From: Antilocapra americana
Lineage: Eukaryota; Chordata; Mammalia; Artiodactyla; Antilocapridae
NCBI GenBank assembly: GCA_007570785.1
Contig: ML660772.1
Coordinates: 34,385,034-34,449,033, forward strand
Reading direction: 5' to 3'
Length of the DNA stretch: 64,000 bases
Of this stretch, positions 58,897-64,000 are shown piece after piece. The translations under genes and the position numbers were made by a program. Numbering within the stretch: position 1 is the first letter of the stretch; every line of letters begins with the position of its first letter. Below the pieces are notes generated by a model, which was not told the origin of the DNA, ran no database searches, and saw nothing but the letters and a program-made list of their open reading frames with translations.

Positions 58897-61439
58897 ATAG
58901 AATGTTAATAACATTCCCAAGCTCACACAACCATCAAGGGGTAGTAAAGAGAACCCTGCCAAACAGAACTCATGGCTCACTGTACTAGTCATGCCTGACA
59001 TCTGTTTACATCAATTGGGGTTCTTCTGGACACTCTGTCCTGGGCCTTACCTCTACCATAGCTCAAACTTTGATCAATTTAGATGGTCATCGATCTGTCT
59101 GCCTTACGTGAGTTATCACCACACTGCCACCAGCCTGAGGATGCCTGAACAACCCTTCCTGACAGCATGACATTGTGTTGTCCCACACTTTTAAGAACAC
59201 CCCTTTCCCGCCATCTATGTCACTGTTTTCTCCAGGTTATATAAAAGGGATCTTGAGTCATGTTTTATGGCAAGCACAAACGTTTGGTCAAAAACCTGTG
59301 TGTCTTAGAAAAAAAAAAAAAAAAACTCCTCAGTCTATAATTGTTATCCCCACGTAGATAAAGGGAAGATGAAGGTCAGAAAGTGCCATTTTCTCTCTGC
59401 TAAATAAGGAAATAAAAAATGCTTTCCAGACATAGAAAGATGGAAAAATTGAAGCTATTAGAATAGAAATTATTAGTGGATCAAAAACAGTTAAAAGAAA
59501 TGTGAGTGTTCAGAACTTGACTGGAGAGCAAACTAATCAGCCAATGAAACCGTTTAGAGTTAATAATGAATGTCTCATCTCAACTTGAAACAAATCTGTC
59601 TGCTCTATTGGAAACATATAATATCAAAGGAGAGGAAAGCTGTCCCATAAAGGCATGGTAGCATTTGAACATCAATTTGACAGGTAGTGTAATTTTCTTA
59701 CTAAGGACCGTGAATATCATATTGAAGCCTACTACAGAAATACTACTCAAATTCTCCACATAAGTCATCTGAATAGAAAAAGTTTCAGCAGAAGTCAGAG
59801 GAGATATAGGAAAAAAGGCTGAGGCTGATGAATTTCACTTATGACCAAAAAACCATGACCTTGACTTATTTCCATTTAATACTAATCTATTATCTCTAAA
59901 CCAGGAACGAGTGAAACTGAAATCAGTCAGAAGCCAGAGTTATTTCTGCTCCAGATTTACTCTAAGTAGTGCTATGTCATCTGAATACATTTGTATGCAA
60001 GTGACAAGACTTGGAGAATGTTCAGTTCTGATCTGTGCTTTTTCTACTATTTTTAAGTCCCAGGGAAAGATGATTTGAACCTCTGTGTTTCCAGTGTATA
60101 GCACATGGGGCATGCATGTAGAAGATGAGAAAAACATTTTATTAATCTTCTCTCAGTGTTATCTTGTATAATATATTCAGCTTTTTATTACTCACATAGG
60201 AAAAAAGTTTTGAGAAATGTCAAGCTAAAATTTCAGTTGTTTTAAAATATGTTTTTCCCTAGGCGTCCCAGAAAACTGTCACTGTGCAGAATATGGGAAA
60301 ATTTTGACTAGTTATGCCTTACCATTTCAATGTGATTTACCAGAATACAGGAAACATAACAGAAACTATGATGACATTCCAACTCCCAAATGGTCTCTAG
60401 ATTCAGGTTTGGTTACAGTCAAGTCATGAAACACACTTCTTTAAATATTTTCTGAATGGTGGCCAAATCCTGGGTGAAACTTTATTCTGGTAGGACTAAC
60501 ATATGAATGTACTATATGAAACTGAAAACATTTGTTGAATTTTATATATGATTAGCTTTTTTTACGTTCACAAGGAGCATCACTTCAACTATAAGTCACA
60601 AACTAGGACTGTAGGTTATTTATGAAGCACACTTTTTAAAAGAGCCAATATTTTAAAATAAGCCTTTTTGTTAAAAATGTGCATTTTTGTTCTCTTTTAC
60701 AAATTTTGAGGATCTTATATTTTGTGACCCAGGCTTTCTCACAGCAATAACTTGCAGGGTCTGAAGCCCCTTTAAATTTCCAGTTCTTTACAGCTCCATC
60801 TTTCCCAGGGGGCCATTGGCCAAGTGCCTCAAATTTTAGTTGCCTAGCAAATTTCTATAAGTATTTCATGTTATGACCTTGATCTAAAGAGTCCATGAAA
60901 ATCCCCCATCAGAGCAAAACTGATAAAATACAAGGTTCATGAGTGTGTTCTCCGTTCCTGCTCTCAGAATGCAAGCACTATTGCAGAAAACCAGTTATGA
61001 AAATTGGAACTACTTTTGAGGTCAGAGCTTCCCACCTCCACAGGGTCCAGCAAAAATTTTACTTTCTCTGGAAAAGTCCCTTTCACACTTTTTAGACAGC
61101 CTGTTCCCAACATATATCCTGTTCTTGAATTCTCTTTTTCCAGGTTCCTGTCTTTACAGAGAACATAAAATTCAAGGAAGAACTCACGTAACTTACTGTT
61201 CTCCTGCTGCTCTCCTTTCCTCACGCAGCTGTGTGACCTCGGGCAAACCTTTGATGCTTTCTTAGCTTCCAATTTCTCATTAGGTCACTGAAGACCTTGT
61301 GCCTCACTCTTGATGTGACAATAATTAAATCAGATCCCTGACTTAATAATCAGTAAATAAGCATGGCGAACAGCAAAGAAATTGTTTTCCTCCATGGGAC
61401 CACTTACCTTCTCTGTGCCTGTGGGATCCCCATTCACCT
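58897..61439. other. Unique sequence, about 2.5 kb
   Basis: No repeat recognised apart from an A run of about 17 near 59310. No gene. Confidence 0.4.
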
Positions 61440-62220
61440 TGACTCTTTCCAAATTTTTCTTCCCAGACAATCTATCTCATCTGTCACATCCTTGCACTCC
61501 TAAAATATTGTTCATCCATAGGATTCTGTCTTTACTCCTTTTCTACTCCCATTCTACTTATTCTTTGAAGATTATCCCAGACATCCTTCTGGATTCTAAA
61601 CTATTTCCTCTATGCTAATGTCTCCTTGTCTGTACATCAAATTTCTTTTGTCATATTTTGGCTATAAGTGTCTTACTCTTGTCCTTTCATCCTCCACTCT
61701 ATTGCCTAAATAACATTCCTTCAGGCAAAACTAGTCCTGCCAAAAGCATCTCCTTTAGTTTTAGGCTAACCTAAAGGATAAATTTTAAATTCTTTAGATC
61801 ACCATACAAAGATCTTATAATAGATACACACTCATTTTCTGTGCTAGCTTGTATCATTCTGCTTCAATACACTGTGCTAAACTAAATTTTTCACTTCTTC
61901 CTGGCTATTTCAGCCACTTTCCCAACTTTGTACCTTTCACATACTGTTTCTCCTTCCTGGTAATATTTCTCTCACTGCCCTCTGATACAAATAATTTCAT
62001 TTCTACTTTAAAATCTAAGTCAAAACATACCTCAATCTAGAGAATTCTTCATCTCCACAAGTAATGTGGGTTCTCAAAGTAATTTTTACTTTATTGACAT
62101 CATTAAGTATGCTCCTCTTCTCTTCCACACTCAAAATAAATAATCTCATGCACTCCTTTTGAGATTTAAGGGCAGGGATGATATTTCACACCCTAATACA
62201 GTACCTGTTGTATGACAAGA
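61440..62220 (+). mobile_element. Ancient L2 LINE, 3' part
   Basis: Sense, strongly diverged. 'attctgtctttactcctttt', 'ctgtacatc', 'ttaggctaacctaaaggata', 'cattccttcaggcaaa' and 'gggcagggatgatatttcac' followed by 'taatacagtacctgttgtat' track the L2 ORF2 end and 3' UTR in order. The open frame 61382-61618 is a shadow of it. Confidence 0.6.
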
Positions 62221-62234
62221 TAGAGGAAATGATA

Positions 62235-62400
62235 ATTTACTTCAACAAACTTTATTTTGTCCTGATTTAATCCCTGCAGCAACCATATGAGTTAGAGATT
62301 ATTAGTTAAGGTAGAGAAAAAGGAGGTCAGTGAAATTACTGGGTTAAATTAATAAATGATAAAACTAGAATATTAATCTCTGAACTCCAAGCTTTATCTA
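62235..62400 (+). mobile_element. MIR SINE near L2 3' end
   Basis: 'tgatttaatccctgcagcaa', 'ccatatgagttagagattat' and 'ggtcagtgaaattactgggt' match MIR. An L2-terminus-like 'aaatatttgttgaattagtg' follows at about 62428. Confidence 0.6.
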
Positions 62401-62788
62401 ATATATATACCTTACAGTTTTGTCACTAAATATTTGTTGAATTAGTGAATAATGCAATAAATCAGTACAAGATGTCTGATAAATTTTTGCCAATCTTCAC
62501 ATAGTTAACTATCAGAATAGTCTGTACTATAGAACTCCTTAAACATTTGAGATATTTTAGCCTGTGTTCACCACTACATCTAACTAAATTCATTATCTTT
62601 TATTCTGCCAAATTAAATACACAATATCTGAAAAACTAGTTTCCAAAAAGTATCTTAAATTTACCTACTAAACAACGTATTTCACCCCATTTCTTAAGTA
62701 AAAAACGAAGTTTCATTTGTACATGTTTTAATATACTATGAAACTAAATATTAAAAAAAACTTAATTTTAAAACTAATGCCAAGTAAA

Positions 62789-62811
62789 ACAAATATATAT
62801 ATATATATATT
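62789..62811. repeat. (AT)n microsatellite
   Basis: Short AT dinucleotide array. Confidence 0.95.
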
Positions 62812-62909
62812 GTTGTTATACGGATCTCCTAAGGTCACTGTTATAAGCTTTATTTAAATTTCAATTATTTTGCTATAAAACAGGGTAATTGAAAATCCAG
62901 GCCATTATT

Positions 62910-62950
62910 AAAAATACTTTATGGGGAAAAAAAAAAATACTTTATGGGGA
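62910..62950 (+). repeat. Short tandem duplication around an A run
   Basis: 'aaaaatactttatgggga' occurs at 62910-62927 and again ending at 62950, with an A run between. Confidence 0.9.
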
Positions 62951-64000
62951 TTAGTTTTAACAAGAGAAACTCCATTAATGTACTTTGTAGTAGCAAATGT
63001 GATTTTGGTAATCATTTCAGATTTCACTTAGTTATAATCATATTCCATTTTTAGCTGCAATATGAAATGCTAGTAACAATATCATTAATTAATAATACAT
63101 ATTCATTGAAATTTAGTGACTTAAAATCTAGCTTCATATTTGTATTGTCCTTTGAGACACATATTCCAGACCTAGCATCATATCCAAATATAGTGAGAAT
63201 AAGATGACCTAACAAGCATAATGCTTTTACAACAAAGAAGATGAGGACCAGAAACTACACACAGGCTTTGTCTAACATAACCAAGTCAAGAGGACGGCCA
63301 AGGACTACAGCTGGGTCTTTAGTCTCCTAACCCAATAATTATTTTTCTATTATAACTAAATTTATTTTCAGTAATGAAATGACAGAACAATGATCTGATT
63401 AGGTCAACTCATTCTATCCTAGATAAGGGATCTATTGTTTTGTTTTTCTTTCTGAGGTTACTCACTAGCCTTTACTACATTACTTTCCAGTGTATCTATA
63501 AATTGATTTATTTAGTCAAATCTGTTTGAACAATTAACTTGACTAATTATATGACTAAATTACTGGGCAACAAGAGCAGCTAGTAAAGATAAGCTAAAAT
63601 CTAATCAAACTGGTTATTGCTTACAAATAAACACATTCAGTGGTTGAGGACATATTTTATTCTTCCTTCCATTGATTTAACAGATGCAGCTTCTGAATGA
63701 GGCCATATTCAATTGTTAAAGGTTGTAATAAACTCAAGACAGTTTTTTTTTTACATGACATCAAATAATCACTTTGACTTGCTTTTCATCTTTTTTCTAG
63801 TAACTCTAGCATCATGTTTCCTAAGAAGGCAGTATGTTCTGGATTTCCTTAGTTCACTTCTGGAAATCATCATGAGGAAGAAAAGTTGGTATTGTTTGCC
63901 ACCTGGGAACTCAAGACTGGAGGAGACAGAGGGAAATTGGGTTAATGGCTCACATGAGACAGTAAACAGACAAAGGACAGATAAAAAAAACTGCGCAAGA

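Larger units (their letters stand above)
62401..64000. other. Unique AT-rich sequence
   Basis: No gene or confident mobile element other than the L2-like terminus at about 62425-62450 and simple repeats. Confidence 0.4.

Noticed and set aside
1..64000. A multi-gene novel system
   Set aside because: No cluster of intact genes exists. Recognisable coding pieces are remnants of BovB, L1 and L2 proteins.

Overview
The window is a 64 kb stretch of AT-rich, intergenic mammalian nuclear DNA from a ruminant, most likely a bovid or other pecoran. The diagnosis rests on its repeats: RTE-type BovB LINEs, Bov-A/Bov-tA SINEs, cetartiodactyl CHR-1/CHR-2 tRNA-derived SINEs, ruminant-type L1 3' ends and young endogenous retroviral LTRs. 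I cannot tell cattle from sheep, goat or another pecoran. I found no protein-coding exon, no functional tRNA or rRNA gene, no CpG-island promoter and no CRISPR array. All open frames are short; those I can recognise are decayed retrotransposon proteins or frames read across repeats.

Layout. 0-5.8 kb: a MaLR-like LTR, a near full-length broken BovB (+), a Bov-A piece and a CHR-2 SINE. 5.8-14.4 kb: mostly unique AT-rich DNA with an old L1 3' end, a MIR, two MER5-like scraps, a Bov-tA and a 57-bp tandem duplication. 14.5-15.0 kb: a 5'-truncated L1 with a 15-bp target-site duplication (TSD) and a possible 3' transduction. 15-22.5 kb: unique DNA with a homeodomain-site-rich block at 16.7-17.3 kb (the best candidate regulatory element), a TG microsatellite and a perfect 18-bp hairpin. 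22.5-30.1 kb: CHR-1, Bov-tA copies, a BovB (-) split by an L1, and a BovB (+) with a duplicated reverse-transcriptase segment. 33-42 kb: a dimeric Bov-A2, three BovB 3' fragments (-), a solo LTR (6-bp TSD) and a two-LTR provirus at 38.1-40.0 kb with 6-bp TSDs and a perfect tRNA-His primer-binding site. 42.4-44.3 kb: an ancient L2 (-) carrying a Bov-tA and a chimeric Bov-A/BovB insertion. 44.7-64 kb: CHR-2, a MaLR-like LTR, Bov-tA, an old L1 split by CHR-1, Bov-A2, MIRs, a fold-back BovB, a hAT-like DNA transposon, a Bov-A monomer with TSD, and an L2 with a MIR near its 3' end.

How the parts relate. BovB encodes the endonuclease and reverse transcriptase thought to mobilise Bov-A/Bov-tA, which share its 3' end. 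The window preserves several aberrant products of that machinery: a Bov-A/BovB chimera inside a single 12-bp TSD, a second Bov-A-to-BovB junction, a fold-back BovB and a tandemly duplicated RT segment. I see no undescribed multi-gene system. The findings most worth checking are the chimeric insertions, the young provirus and the candidate conserved enhancer.
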